From assembly GCF_048771995.1 (NCBI RefSeq), contig NC_133027.1, positions 102,112,501 through 102,176,500 on the forward strand: a stretch of 64,000 nucleotides of DNA, read 5' to 3'. Shown piece by piece: positions 32,696 to 47,065 of the stretch (its first letter is position 1; each line of letters opens with the position of its first letter). Origin of the DNA: Taeniopygia guttata (lineage: Eukaryota > Chordata > Aves > Passeriformes > Estrildidae). Made by a program: the position numbers and the translations under genes. The notes beneath the pieces are model-generated. The model saw only the letters and a list, made by a program, of their open reading frames with translations. It ran no database searches and was not told the origin of the DNA.

Positions 32696-34344
32696 ACTGT
32701 CCCCTAGAGATGCTGCCCTACCATGACTAATTTCCTGGCTTCTAATTCGAAAATGCAGTCATCAAAGTTTGCCAAAGTCCAGCTTTTGTTGTATATGAAA
32801 ACCTAGAAAGGGTACTTCTGGGAAGAGGTGCTGGAGATCGGTTGGTTTTGGGTATTTCTGGTCAGTGGAAAAGACAGGATTAGTAAGTGTTGAGGATTCG
32901 ATTAATTTAATTTGTGTACCTTGATTTCAAAATCAAGACTAAGTGCATTGGAAGCAGTAGATGCAGTCTGTTAGGTACAAACATAATCAAAGCTGTGATT
33001 GTTAAACATTTATACTGTCACTTGTAATGCTGTAAAAGCTGAATATGATTAGTGAGATAGTGAACCTGTGTGATAAACAGATTATCTTTCTTCTGTTGTT
33101 TATGGATACACTTTTGTTTATAATATTTTATGGACAGCAGTATGTTATGACCATGCATGTTAGACATAACTGCTAGTTAAACTTCCTTGGGAAATATTTT
33201 AACTAATAGATGTACAAGCATGTGAATGTAGTAAATTCTTTATGAATTGTTTTCCCAGCTATAAAAATGTTCCAGTTAAAGGAAATAACTTTTCTTAGTA
33301 AGTAAATATTACTCTTAAGGAGAAGATTTTGTATTCTCTTGTGTGTTTTTCCTTTGGAATATGTGTGTATGTTTTAAAGATGAATGCTAAGTGAATAAAA
33401 ATTCTTGTTTGGAGTATTGGTGAGTTGGTAATGCAAGGTCAGATATTTGTATTACTTCTGTGGCCACTTGTTTAAAAATAAACAAATTCTAATATGCATT
33501 TCATGTATATAAACAATTACAGATGTTGTAAAATACAAAGCACAGAGTAGAATAACAGGGGTAAGTTTAAATGTAAATGCAGTGAATTAACTGAGATGCC
33601 TGGGGAAGCAGATTTAGAAAAACAGGTCTTGAGATAGTTCCTTTCTTTATTTGAGCAATTCAAATATCAGAAGTTGTCTAGAATGAGATTTTTATGGCTT
33701 TTATGGTACAGTTTCAGTAGCTGAAAACCGTTTTTACCGGATTTTGCATTTATTGGTGGAGCTATAAATAAATGCAGAATAATTTTGCTGGGCTTCATGG
33801 AGTTTTTGCAGATCATTATCAGCCCAACAACTCTCAGAGTCCGGCCTCACTTTCTCCTTGGCCGGAAGAGCTAACCCAGTTCTTAAAAACTGTGGCAAAA
33901 CTAACTGGGCATTAATCTCAGACAAACTGGTTAATGGGGGGATTTTTTGTTTTGTTTTTAATTAAAAGATATCTTTTTCAGACAGACAGTTTCCTGGGAA
34001 TGCTGGGAGAAATGGTTACCTAAGCAGTTTTCCATTATCAGTCTTAGTCCCAGCGTTTGAAAAAGGAAAATACAACCTCACCCCTGCCCCAGCCTCTGAG
34101 AAGCCCACCAGACAGACAGGCTTCACTCTCCAGGGGCACCCCAGCCTGAGCACCCCTGAGGGAAATGTGCAGCACAGAAAACTCAGCCGTTTGGTAAGTG
34201 AAGTAAAGGGGAAAATAAAGCTGTCGCTGTTTCAGTGTAGAAATCAAGAGAGCAATATCAAGGTTGGCCCTAAAATATTATAATATAAAATATGTTAGCC
34301 TAAAAATCAAGGTTAGGAAGTTCCTTGAATAGTATCAACACAGC

Positions 34345-34363
34345 TTTTTTTTTTTTTTTTTTT
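34345..34363 (+). repeat. T19 tract ending in GCAG
   Basis: A run of 19 T followed by GCAG makes an acceptor-like sequence (AG at 34366-34367). What follows (GGAAGTGCTTTTAG) stops quickly in frame, so no exon is proposed. Confidence 0.8.
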
Positions 34364-34694
34364 GCAGGGAAGTGCTTTTAGATTGCCTGGCATTTTAGGA
34401 ATTGGTTGATAAATTTTAATTTTAGCAAAAAATGAGTCAGTCAGTTACCTAAAATAACACTTTTGTCAATGCCTCGTCCCAGTGTAAAGCATTTGAAGTT
34501 AAAAGAAAAAAAAAACAAACCCACTTTTTTCCTGTATTTCTTCTGTCTTTAAAATTGTCTCTATGATCTGACAGCAAGCTGTGAAATGGTTGTGACACTC
34601 ACTATCTTGACTTAAGCCCTGCATCAAGACTCCACGCCAGGGAGTGCAATCATGCGATAAGCAGAGTAGTGCAGCACGTCTTCATTGCTGCTTA

Positions 34695-34728
34695 CCCCAT
34701 TTAGCTGCTTTCCCCATTTAGCTGCTTT
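34695..34728 (+). repeat. Perfect 17-bp tandem duplication
   Basis: CCCCATTTAGCTGCTTT occurs twice head to tail (34695-34711 and 34712-34728) without a mismatch, pointing to a recent slippage or repair event. Confidence 0.9.
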
Positions 34729-37700
34729 CTGGGACCTTTTCCTCATGGGCTTTTGCAGGACCAGGACCACGAATTAGCTTCTCCATACACTGCTTGTGAC
34801 CCTTGATTGAACAGGGTAAAGGAAAGAAAAGCTGGACTGTGTATTCACAGAGACATAGCAAATAAGAGGGCAGTTCACCTTTTATTTTAGCTTCTGGAAG
34901 TGCAACTTTTATTGAATTGCTGTTAGGGGAGGCTTGGTGAGATGTAAAATGGGCTTGTCCTGACTTCTCCAGGGATCCCAGCACTGCAGTGCTGCGGTGC
35001 CTGTCCTGTGTTTCTTGGGTTAAGAAAAGTAAAGCGAGGCAGCAGGAAGTAAGGATGTAAACTTCTCAGAAGCAGAAGGAAAATAATGACATCACTATTT
35101 TTTCAAACTTTGAGCAGTCTTAAAGTTCTAGGGGTGTTTTCATCATATCTGTTTTGTGGGGAAAAATGTGTATTTTTCATAGCGCTCAATGTGATTATAT
35201 TTTTAACTTTTTACAGTGCTGGCATTTACAGACATGGCAACTGCTTTGAAATAGTGTTTCTTTTATTACAGACTTGATTAGTTGGGAGGGAATGGGAATT
35301 AGAAATTTTTATAACAAGTACTGGCAGTATCTCACGCCCCCCCCCTTTAAATATCTTCCGCTTCTATTTTTTTTTTAATTTGAAGTCATTATGTGAAATG
35401 CATGTTATCCACTGAAATAGAAGTACATGAGGTGGTTGGAATTCAGCATTTTTGTGAAGTAATCAGTTTCAGCAAAAAAAAGAAGGCTGTGAAACTTTTA
35501 ATGAAAAGTAAAGAAAAAAAGTTCTGAAAGTTTCTGACTCTGGAAACCCACTTTTTCTTCTAAAAATTTTACTTGTTGGTGTAGTTCTTTAAGGAGGTTG
35601 TACTGCTTTTGAAAATGATGCTGAATGAATATCATGGATAATATAGAAGCCTTTGTAGCATGCTCACTGACCTACCTAAGAAGCCCAAGAGAGATAATTA
35701 CAACGTTTGGTAGTCTACATGTAAATGCATTTTGCAAACCGTTTTCCTTGCAAAAAATACAAACCAGTTACATTTTGGAATCTGTAGGTATGTGTAAAGT
35801 GGACTGTAAAAGAGATACCTATTTCAGGCAATTTTTGATGAGTTCCAGATTAAAAAAAATAAAATTATGGCATATTAAATTATTAGGCATCTTTACTAGT
35901 GTGTAAGGAAGATTTATGGTACAATGAAATATTGCTGCAGTCTAAATTAGAACTTGACAAATCTGGTTTTATAGGGTTGAATTATAAGGGATACCTCATT
36001 ACTTGTGGGGAAAACTTATTTTATTGTTATTTTTGGCACCCTTGCTCTTCTCTTTGGTTGGGCTGTGCTCTGTAGAAGCTGCTTTGGGCAAGATGTCTCA
36101 GCTGATCCTTTTTCAAGGGAGCTGTGCAGGATGAAATCATAATTAAGGATCACATCCTGGCAGGCCTTTCTTACCACGTGTGCTTGCTGATTTCAAGTTA
36201 AATGCTTGCAGTCCTCACTGCTGCTTGGTCAGAAATGTAGTTTTACTTAAAATCACAGATTTGTACTTCATTGTGAGATATTCCTTACTGATAGTGAATA
36301 TCAGATACTTTGTATACAGTATCAGTAGTTATAGAAAATTTAGCTCCACCAAACTTACATGTATGCTGCCTATTTTTTAATCCTCTATTCCTTGCCTCTT
36401 GATTGCACAAGGGCATGCTTTGAGCTTAAAGTAAGAGGCAATTTATGTGGCGTATGACCTGGCATTATGGCTTGCAGCAGTAAATTAAGAACATTCTTTT
36501 AAAAATCTCATTCTTTTTTCAGTTTAGGAAGTCTGTAAAAAATTTGGGGTAGGAAATACTTTGATTTTCTTTGGAGACTGCTGACAGTATTCTTACAGTG
36601 CTCTTTACAGGTTCTTAGTTGAGAAAAAAAAACCTGGAAACTAATTTTGTGCATTCAGCTAAACTGAAGAGGAAGTTTTTCCTGGAAATAGTATTTCTTC
36701 ATAGGGTAATACAGAGTTTCTTGTGTGCATTGTTCTGCAGAGTGGTTGATCTTAAGCAAATTGCACACATGTGTAACTACAGCCACCTATATGCACATAC
36801 AGGAGCATGTGACAAAAGACAACAAACCCACAGGCTTTGAGTTCAGACATTAAATCTTTTGAGGAGCTTTTCTCCTCATTTCTGTGCGTGAGGAGTCTCA
36901 GCTTCTCCTGATGCTGTGTGTTGCCTGATCCTGTGACTCCACAAGTGTGCTGTATGCGTGTTGTGCCTGCCACAGGGGAGGAGTAAGGCACTGCTGGATG
37001 GCTTATGTGGTCAGGTATAAGCAGCAGAGGAAGTGTTTGCATTTAGGAGACTCTCATATTGAATAGTTACATGACTTACTGGCAAGCACAGCTTCAAACG
37101 TTTCAGGAGAGTTGCAGTTTGGTGTACGTTGAATGTGCACTGTGTTATGCACTTAGCTTCAACTATAAACCATTTGCTGAGTTTTAGTGACTCTGATGTT
37201 TAGTCTTTGCCTCCCCCCCGCCCCATGTTTAGACATTAGTAGCCAAGTGTTTTGCCTCTGTATGTAGCCTTAAGTTGCACTTTTTTCTGATGTAGTCATC
37301 AGATCAAATTATTTATAAAATGAGGACATCCTTTTGGACTTCATATGTAAACAGTCTTTTAAATATGTGCATAGGCAGAGAGATTCTTCTCTGTTTATCC
37401 ACAGTTGAAGGCTAAACATTAATAAATGCTAACATTAAATAGGGGATTTTTTCCCCCCCTCGTTCTTCACTGAAGCTTTCCCTTTAAGATTCAGATTCCT
37501 TCTCTAGATTACCCAAAGGACTTTCTCCTTGCCCCTCATCAGGATACTGGTTGCAGTAGGTCTCTGTTACTGTGATTATTGTGAGCTAGAGTAAGCAAGT
37601 GGTTTCTCTGGAGTGGTTCCTGCTGGACAGGTATTCATCAAAACCACGTCTGCAATGCTGGCACGTGTATTTGAGGGTAGGATCTGCTGTCTTCAGGCAG

Positions 37701-38113
37701 TATGGTGACTCCAGGAGTCTTAATTCTGGAGTTACTAGTGAGAACTGGAAACATGCCACCAGCTCACCAGAGTACCATTTGAAATTGCCTTGGAGCCAAG
37801 TTTGTCCTGGGCTTGGCTTATTTCTAAGATACCTCAACAGGCAACACATTTGTAATATGGATTTGGGGTTGGTGGGGAGGGATTCTCAATAAAGATCAGA
37901 GGTGACTGATGATTTCTCAAACTGCTGCAGCAGAGAGACTCTCCTTTTGCTCTCTCTGCTTTTTGAATATGTTTTGCTGGAGACCTGGGAGGTGCTGGTC
38001 CAAGATGCTGCCTTCAGCTGGAGGGTTTGAGAAACATGCATCTTGTATAGTTTTTAAAGGTACCTACTGCTGCCAGGCTAATTTCATTTGTGTGTTTGTT
38101 TCAGCTTTCCGGC

Positions 38114-38136
38114 TTTTTTTTTTTTTTTTTTTTTTT
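38114..38136 (+). repeat. T23 homopolymer
   Basis: The longest homopolymer found by eye, preceded by TTTCCGGC and followed by CC. Confidence 0.85.
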
Positions 38137-41100
38137 CCTATTTTAACAAAACTTGAAACATCCTCTTAGCCAATGACAGCAAGGTTTGCAAATCAAAACC
38201 AAATCTGAGCATAGCACTACACTTGAGTGAGCTGTGCTAATCTAAGACAAGCTTCTGTTTCCTGCCTGGAGCTTCTCCCCCCTGCTCTCGTTTGGCACAT
38301 GTACAGCCCTGTGTGCTGACAGGCACCTTTGAGGCACAGATCAGTTAAAGAAGTGTCTGTGGTGGCAATTGCTCCAAGCTCAGTATTTCATGTGCTTGTT
38401 GGCTACCTACTCGTGGTTAGGAAGTAGGTGTTTGGAGTCATGTAGGCTAGAGAGAAGTCCTGCATTTGTGAATTAACATCCGTAATGGAGTGGTATCAGG
38501 TCCTTTTTGTTTTCTTATGATCAGACAAAAAGCTTAATCTGCCAATGAAAGTATTTCCCATTAAGAAGTCAGAGTGCAAGCAGTGTGTGAGCAGAATATT
38601 TTAGGCATCAAATATGTTAACTGTTCGAGTCCTCCATAACCCAGCACCGCGGTTTGCATAAAAGCAGCCCCTTAAAGACCCTGTGGTCTCATGTTCTATC
38701 AGCAACTCTATGACTGACTTTCACTTTCCCTACTGTACAAGAAGATACAGAGAAGAGAATTCGCCATCAGTTTTCTCTCCTTGCATTTTTCCAGACAGTT
38801 TGGCCTCAACAAATTGTACAGCCTCCCTCTTGTCTGCGTGGGAGAGTACAGACTGCTGCTGGCGGCAAGGAGGAGAGATTAACATTCATCTGTTCTCTCC
38901 CCACTCGCTTTTCCATCCCGTGGGCATGGGAGACTTATGAATGTTCTGCTCCTTTGGGGTGTGTTTCTGCTCATTGCCCTGATGGGGAGACCACAGAGAC
39001 ACCGGTAAGGTTGTGCAAGTTTCACATTGCTGGTTAAATAGGCATATGAGGAAGTCAAATGCAGTGTTTCCATAGAAGAGGTTAGAGAGGAGGATGGAAG
39101 GACTGGCATAAACCTTAGGTTGCTCACTTGCTTGGAGATCTCCTTTTCCAGAGTCTGTACACATTGAGGGCTTCATGGAAAGTCTCCCTTGTCACTTGGG
39201 TCTTCCATGAAAAGTGTGTTTTGACACACTTTGAGAAGTCTATTCCAAGCAGAGATACTTTCTTCTTTGATCTTTACTCTCTTTTTAATGTTGCATGTAT
39301 AGCCAGAAAATCTGATTGGGAGTATGGGGAAAGAAATGATGGGAGGGGTTTGTTTATTTTGTCGGGTTTTTTGTAGGAAAGTTTTTTCTGATGTAGAAGC
39401 TGAAGTTGATACTGTATAAACGTCTACAGTATTAGTACATAGCAATGGTTGGTAACACTCAAATGTAAGATGAGGAGTTTTACTTTCACTTTGTGGCATT
39501 GAGAGGGACAAGGAAGGGTTTTGCAAGAACATCTTTCTGAATGACCCTGCTGCAAGGGGAGCTCTCTCTGCCATTGTCCTTTGGTGCCCATTTACCCTGC
39601 CTAGGAGTCAGGTACCATGGTGGGTTCTCACCATGAGGAGTGGTGTATCTGCTTGCTCCTGCTTCCTTCTGCATGACACCAGCCTGCATATGCAGGATCA
39701 GCAGTGGCCTTGTTGTCCCCAGCATCTGCTGCTGCTGCCAAATTTGCCCCTCTCAAATAAGAGCCAGGTATTCTTCCTCCTGCTGTTCCCCATCCTAAAT
39801 GAGGAGTGGCTGATAAGCCAGCATTTACAAATTTAGCTCTGTGGAAGGTTTGTCCTCGATGAAATGGAGTTGGGAAGTCTTGTTCCTTCTTCAGTTAGTA
39901 GTTCCTGCAGGAGAGAGGGCAGTGGGCCTCTTCCCATCATTTCCCACTAGCCACTGCCTATTGGGATGTGATGAGCCAAGAGCCACTGCCACTGGCTTGG
40001 GGGTGATGGAGCTGCCAGTGTGGACAGCAGCTGTGACAACTGCAGAATCTAGGGAGCCTAGATTCTGGTGGGCAACCAGCACTTTGCATGAGGTGGTGGA
40101 AGAGTACCAATGTGGTAATTTTTTCAAAGGTACAATGAGGGTTTTACCTTGGGTATGCATGTATTGCTTACAGTGGCAGGGAATTTCTACAGAGCTTGTT
40201 TGAGCTTCTGAAAGGATGTAGCTAACAGGCATCAAGTATGGTGAGATCAGTACAAGAAGAACAAAACCTCCCATTTGGATAAAAGCAGGGAGGGGGAAAT
40301 ACTGCCACATGTGGGACTGCTTTAGGCTAAACTGGTCCGTGCAGTAATTTGTGCAGCTCTCCAGAAACGTATTATGGGTTTGAGCTTCTCAGCTCAGACA
40401 GGTCTATGTTCATGTTCCAGGCTTTGGGAAAGCAGAAACGTCACCATCTGTGTCCTACTTCATTTGAAAAAGAAAATTTAAAAAAAAATCTTGAATGCCA
40501 GCCATCTGCTGATAGTGCATCCAAACTTTATCCTGGTGTCTGGGGGCAGAGGAGGAAGATAGTTTCTTCTCACTGTTCAAAGAGAAAGAGCTGCCTGGAC
40601 CTGGGGTGCTCCTGGATCCTCAGAAGCCATCGGGGAGCATGTGCAGGATGGCTTGGCATCTCAGTGCAGCCACTTTCTGTAGTACCAAAACAGTCTGGCC
40701 TAGAGAGAGTGAATCTGAGTCCCATCCTGCTGACAGTCTGCAACACTTGGTTTATTGATTATTAAGAGGAGATTTGAGCATTTCTGTGAAGTGGATGCTC
40801 AATGATGAGTGGTTAAGAGCCACCATATTGATGTTTGACACAGAAAGATAAATCACTTTTTCCTTGTAGCCTGGTCATTTGACATAATGTTGTTTCAAAA
40901 GTACATTGGATTGTGGTTTTCTACAAGCTGCCTATGAAAATAGGCCCACAGTCTCAGTGGGAACTGACACGGGCCCTTGGCTGGACACAGAGCAAGAGCA
41001 GACTTGCTTCTCTTAAATTCTTATAACAGATGTCCCCCAGCAAATGCCCACTGAATTTTGATTTGGTTATGAAGGTGCTTTTTCTGAAGTCAGCATGTCA

Positions 41101-44100
41101 TTTTTCCATGTTGTATTCTCTTCTTCTCTGTATTAGAGCAGTTGAGTGCTGCTTCTGTCCTGATGGCTGTGTGTGAATGTGAACACAAGTAAGGCAGTAG
41201 AGAGTTAAAAAAAAAGTCCATTAATTAAAATATTTACATTGGAAACTGCAAAACATTTACTCTTTGAGTAAAACAAACTTCCCCATTGTTCTTGTATGAT
41301 TGCTACAGTTGCTCTGAAAATAGGCAGGAAGAGGTTGTACTCTGAGGAATTTTACTGGGTTGGCAGGGGAATAGGAGGGTAGGGATACTGAAGTGGGCTC
41401 TTGGTCAGTGGTTCTCTTTGTTCAGTCTTTCTGTAATGTGGACAGAACATCTCTTCTTCCTAAGGAAAAAACCAAAAAACTAACCAAACAATTAAAAAAA
41501 CCCAAGAAAACAAACCCCATAGTGGTATAATTGAGTCGTCATATTATTCTGGTAATGCCAAAAAATTAATAATTATCAGTATAATCTGAGAAAATGGTAT
41601 TTGCAGGATGAAAGGTTTATTATTTAGCACTTAGCAGAAAAAGGAGGCACCCCAGAGCTGGCAATTTGGATGCTGGCTGGGGACCCACATGCTGCCATCC
41701 CCATTTTGCTGGTGGGGAAATGGCAGTGGTGAAGGATGTCACCTCTCTGTAGCACTGAGCCCCTGTGGGTTCCTGCTGGGGTCTGTTGACATCATGGCTG
41801 CAGCTGCTCAGTGTTAAAAAAAAAACCAAGTGAGGTTTTTTTACTTTAGGCACAGAGATACCTTTAGTAGCATCACTACAGCAAACATTAAAGCTCTTTG
41901 CTTCAAATGCTTGAATTCCCACTGTATCTTCCCCCAGATAACTGGATTGGAAAATTAAGCATTGTTTGTTTGGTTTTTTAATAGTATTCTCTTGTGTGCC
42001 ATTTCACCATTGCACATTTCTGACCTTTTCCACTCTGGCACTGGACTAACAGGCTTCTGGACTTCATGGGAAGGACACTGGACAGGCTAAAAGAGTGTGA
42101 AGGGATTGGTTTGTTTGGTTTTTTAGGTCCTTGATTCACACTTCTCACTCTCGGCAAACTCTTAGAGTTTTTCAGATTGCCAGATGGGAGGTCTCTCTTC
42201 TGCCCTAGTGACTCATGGACTGGCTGGATTGCAGGTCATGTTGTCTCTTCTTCATAGTGCCATGGCAAAGCGTTTGTTTGAGCCTGAGTCTATTCAGACT
42301 GTAAATTTTATTGATAATTTTAAGGTTGCAAATTTTTTGGTTAGGTGTGTGGTATTCTTTCGTCTGACCCTAAGCATGCCAGACTGTCGTGTTTACCTAT
42401 ATTATAAAAAATCCTTGGTTGCATTGAAAGGTTGGTCTGTAAAGGAGTTAGGAAATCAAATGTACTTGTTTTGGGGTAGGCATCATTTAAACTTGAGCAT
42501 GAGAGTTTTGTTCCATCCATTTCTTGCATGCTTTACTGTTTTTTAACAGAGGCTGCATGCTGACAGTTTCTTGGCCTGGAGATAAAAAGTGCTGCTTACC
42601 CAGGTTTGATAGTCTGATGGAAAATTGTCTCCATGATGTATAACACCACTGGGATTATTTCTAGCCATTACCGTTGGTCTCATTTTACAGCTGTTCACAT
42701 TATGCAATTTGATGCTCATTTAATTTAATGAGAGGATGCTGCAGACTTACTTATGACTCTGCAGGACAACCTGCATGCTTTGGCCACCTCTGTTAGCCCT
42801 GCCAAAGGAGGAAGAGCGTGTTTCTTACAGGACATGTTACAACGTCTTTAATACCTTTGTTATCCGTGCTTCCCAGATTGCCACAAATGGGAGGGCGACT
42901 TGCCTGGGGTGTAGATTATACTGGAATAGCAGGAGAAGTTTAACTTTTCTTTTTTCTTCAACTGCTTATTAGACTTCTGTTGTAAGGTTATCAGGAGGTA
43001 TTAATGGGCTTTTCCTTTTGTTGCAGATGGAATTTCATGATTTGCTGTATTTTGAATAGGACGAGGAGATGTGTCTGATAAGGTAAGAGAGAGGGTAAGA
43101 TAAACATGTTCCTACACAAAGCTGTCACACTGCATGGTTTCTTGGGTTGAGGATCATTTTTTTTTTCCCTGGCAGAACCCTGCAAATAATTGTGATAATT
43201 ATTTTTAAGTTAAATCTGCCTCTAAGCCTCTGAGCAGAAACCATCTCTGTTCTGTACAGCTTTTGACCAGTTCTTTCTCCTGGTGAAGTGATGTACAAAG
43301 GCCAGAAGACAAAAAGCGATGCCTTTGCAGGCACAGTGGTTAACAAGATAGTCATGCTATTATTTTAGAGCTTTTTTTTTCTCAAGTAACAAAGGATGTA
43401 GAGAAGTTTTTCTTTCATTTTGAGATATTGCTTCCCCCCACATCCCTGGCCCAGATATTCAAAAGTTCAAAAGATCTTTGAGCTGTTGCAAGGTTCTACA
43501 CTTTAAAACTTGTTTTTCATGTTGCAGTATTTTCAAATTTGGACTGTTTTCTATTAGAATAGAGTATATATGAGTAGAAATGTTCTAAATTTGAGTTTGA
43601 AATTAATATTTGCTGTCCCTAATGTGCTGAAGGAAACTGCAAGTTTGCTGATCTTTTAAAATCTTCTAATAGTGTTTTTAAAAGGTAGTGTTTAAGTGAA
43701 TACTTCTTTCCTTACAGTTTCTACTTCAGAGGTTTCCACTATTAGAGGGAAATAGATGTCTGTCAAACTCTTAGGTGTTGGGAGAGCCATATTCAAACAA
43801 CAAAAATAGTTTTGCCTAGATTGTCACTGTCTTTCAATGTACAATCCACACTGCAGCTATCCAGCTCTATCACTTGTTTGTTTCATTTTTGTCTCTTCCT
43901 TCTTCCTGAGTTCTGTGCAATTTACAGGCCTCAAAAATCCCTATTGTTCTTTTGGCTTTTGGTTGGAAAATGTCATGGAAACATATAAATGCATGATGCC
44001 ATTGTATGAGGATCAGGACTAAATGACTTTTTCCTTGGATTCAGACATTTAGCTCTTGTAGACGCTCTTGAGTTTTTTGGTTTGTTAGGGGTTTTTTTGT

Positions 44101-47048
44101 TCTTTTTTCATATATGTTTTGTTTTCCAAGGAGGGTGGATTTATTTTTGGAGGGTGGCTGCTCAAGCAAGAACTGAAAACTTTGAATGACTCTTGGCACT
44201 GAGTGGTGTATTCAAGAATCAAAGACTTGGTGGCTGCCTGTTTGTTTTTTTTTTTTGGTTTTGGTTTTTTGTTTTGTTTTGCAAGTATTAGACATTTTGT
44301 CCATTCAAACCCTCTTTCATGCCACTGTTGGATCATGTTATGAATATTTTATCTAAAGGCTTACTCTCTACACAGAGGTGGTCTTGTATGTGTATAGCAG
44401 GTAAACACAGCTCTCCAGGTGAGAGATCTTGCACTGTGCAGCACTGTTACACAAAGCACCTCACATACCTCATTTGTTATGTAAACAAGCTGCTTCACTT
44501 GCACGTGTTCCAACCAGTATGGGTAATTAAAATTGTTTACAGGACCTCTTAGAGTTTGCAGCCCAAGTGCACTGGCACCCTGTGCACCGCCCCTCGCACC
44601 GTGCCAGCGGCATTGCTGGGGCTGGAGGCTGAGCGGTGCCCACTGTGGCACTGCCACCAGTTTATTTGTGCTCTTGTTGAATGGGACAGGTAGAAATGCT
44701 CATGTTAAGGTGTGGGAATCCAGGGCTTCCCTCTGTCTGTCCTGGAGGGCCTGGGACCCTGGCAGGGGGTCAGGACCCCCCCTGTACAGAGCCCCGAGAG
44801 ACACTGTCTATGATCTCTGTCCATGGAAAAGAGTTTTCAATCTTACAGGATGAATTACAAGCTCTGAGTGTTTGATATGAGTAATAATTAAGTGTGGCAC
44901 GGGTGCAAGAGTAAAATTTTAGGTTTCTAGATTAGGGGTTCAAAGAGGACAAGATGGAGGAAATTGGGTGTGTTTTGTCCTTTTTCTCCTTCTTCATGTC
45001 CTCCATGTTTCACTGTAGTGTTGGCATTTTTCTATTGGTTTAGGCTGGGGACACACTGTTCAACGTAGGTGACAGATATTGGCACATTATTGTAAATATA
45101 GTACACGTAGTTTCTGGTATATAATGTTTGTAACATCCCACTGAGGGCAGAGCCCCACACGCTGCCCTGCAGGACAGACCTGCGGCAGGGCAGCAGAACA
45201 TGTTAGAGATAAACAGAATAAACAACCTTGAAAACAGCACAGACGAATTATGGCTTCTTCTTTGGCAATGGGGCAGAAAGACACAGACTTTCTACAATCT
45301 CAGAATCATCAATACCCACAGATTCCGACATTAAGGCTGCTTTGTTCAGATTCAGCTCACTAAGAAGTCTGTCCAGTATCAAAGCAATGCTAGGGACTTC
45401 GGTGTGCATCAGCATTTGGGACGGGACAATTTGGTGAGACAGCAATTCAGTGATTCAGCTGCTGGTGTTTCCTGAAGGCATAATTCTCATGTATTATATA
45501 GTGTACATATATTACACTGTGTAATTTTATGTACTGCTCTCTTCTGTGGAGTAAATATTGACAAATCTGTGTGCTGTAGCATGGGCAGCTCTTGTAGCAC
45601 AGCAGCTGATTGCTGTTGTACGGTCTCTCCCATTGTAAGTTCACTCTCCCCTTGTCTTGTAAAACAGCCACTGGGCTGGCATTAAAATGAGATTCTGTGA
45701 TGAAGTAGCACTTTCCACTGGCTGTCATCTTTCACCTTTAAGAGGAAATGTTCTGTCCTCATTTTATGTGATACCTTCTCAGTGTAAAATTCAATTCTGA
45801 GCTAGGAATGGGTGTATCTTGCTCACCTTTCTCCAAGAGGTCTTTGTTTATCCTTTCCCCAGTAGCCTGGGCTGGAGAAATGCTACTGTCCCACTCCTGG
45901 TCCTCCTGTGTTGCAAGAAGTGTCTGGCCTGGTCATGTTCCTTCTTAAGGCTGCAGGTATCACTCATTCTTTCAAGTGTCCTTAACTACTAAAGATGTCA
46001 TGTCATCAGTGTTACTTCATTTATTTCATTTTTTAACCTCCTGCTCACTTTCTGCATTCCCTCTCCTCATTTACATTTAGGTTTTCATCCTTCCGTACAG
46101 GCATCTGGATTCTGCCCCAAACATGCCCTCAGGTCTTGACTGTGCCTCCTACCAGTGTTTTTCCTTGGTTGCTTAGTTTTCATGGATATTTCCTGACCCA
46201 TTCCCTTCTGTTTCTTCTTCAGGACAAGCCAGTCTGATGCACACCCACATTTCGTGCTGCCATTGCAATTAAAGGGGCTAAGATCCCATTTAAAGCAACA
46301 ATAGATGGTCCACTGTATGCAGAAATAATCTTGGTTTGATGCTAGCCGTGGTCACTTCCTTGTAATGGCTGGCTTTTGGCATCTGTTCTCCTGATCACAT
46401 GACAGGGTAGAATAAAAAAACTTAATAATAGCTCTTTTGATATTCCTGAAGCTTAGTGATGAAATTATGAGACTTGGCAAGCTTGCAACAATGTTGATAG
46501 GTGCCAGGCCTCTCACCCAATATTTTCTTTTCCTTCTTCCCTATTTCCCTGTGCCTTTATCTTGTTTCCTTTTGAGCAGTCCGGAGCCCTTGTGAGTTGC
46601 AAGTCCAGTTTCTCATGAGGTCTGCCTGATAGCTCAGATCATAAATATAAAATCATTCTATAAGGCCTAATCTATTTTTGAGTTACACTTATGAGATAAA
46701 AATTACTTTGATCGCTGAAACAGCATTGTATCATTTTGAAAGGAAATGACAAGGAAGTAACTGTTATCAGGCCTATCTTCACAGTGTTAGCGTAGACCTG
46801 GCAAATGGTGTCTGCAAGGTCTCTTAACAGCTCCAAATTAGGTTGCCAATTAATATTGACTATCTAAAAAGCAGTAGGTTGATGTATATTCTATTATTGA
46901 TAGCTGTTAATGCCCTTCATAATAGTAATCTGTTTTGCAAACATTTTCTGGTTGTTCTTTTCTAACGAGCCTTGGCAGTGAAACCCCCAATTTTACACAA
47001 GCAGAACCACAGTAACTCGTTGAAGTGTTTGTGTGGGTTTTGGTTTTG

Positions 47049-47065
47049 TTTTTTTTTTTTTTTTT
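47049..47065 (+). repeat. T17 homopolymer in a GT-rich stretch
   Basis: It is preceded by TGTTTGTGTGGGTTTTGGTTTTG. This is simple-sequence DNA with no flanking element recognised. Confidence 0.8.

Noticed and set aside
37586..37849. Minus-strand 87-codon frame with a zinc-finger-like stretch (YTCQHCRRGF)
   Set aside because: The spacing fits C2H2 only at the first half; the second histidine is missing, the leucine is misplaced, and no neighbouring finger or linker exists.
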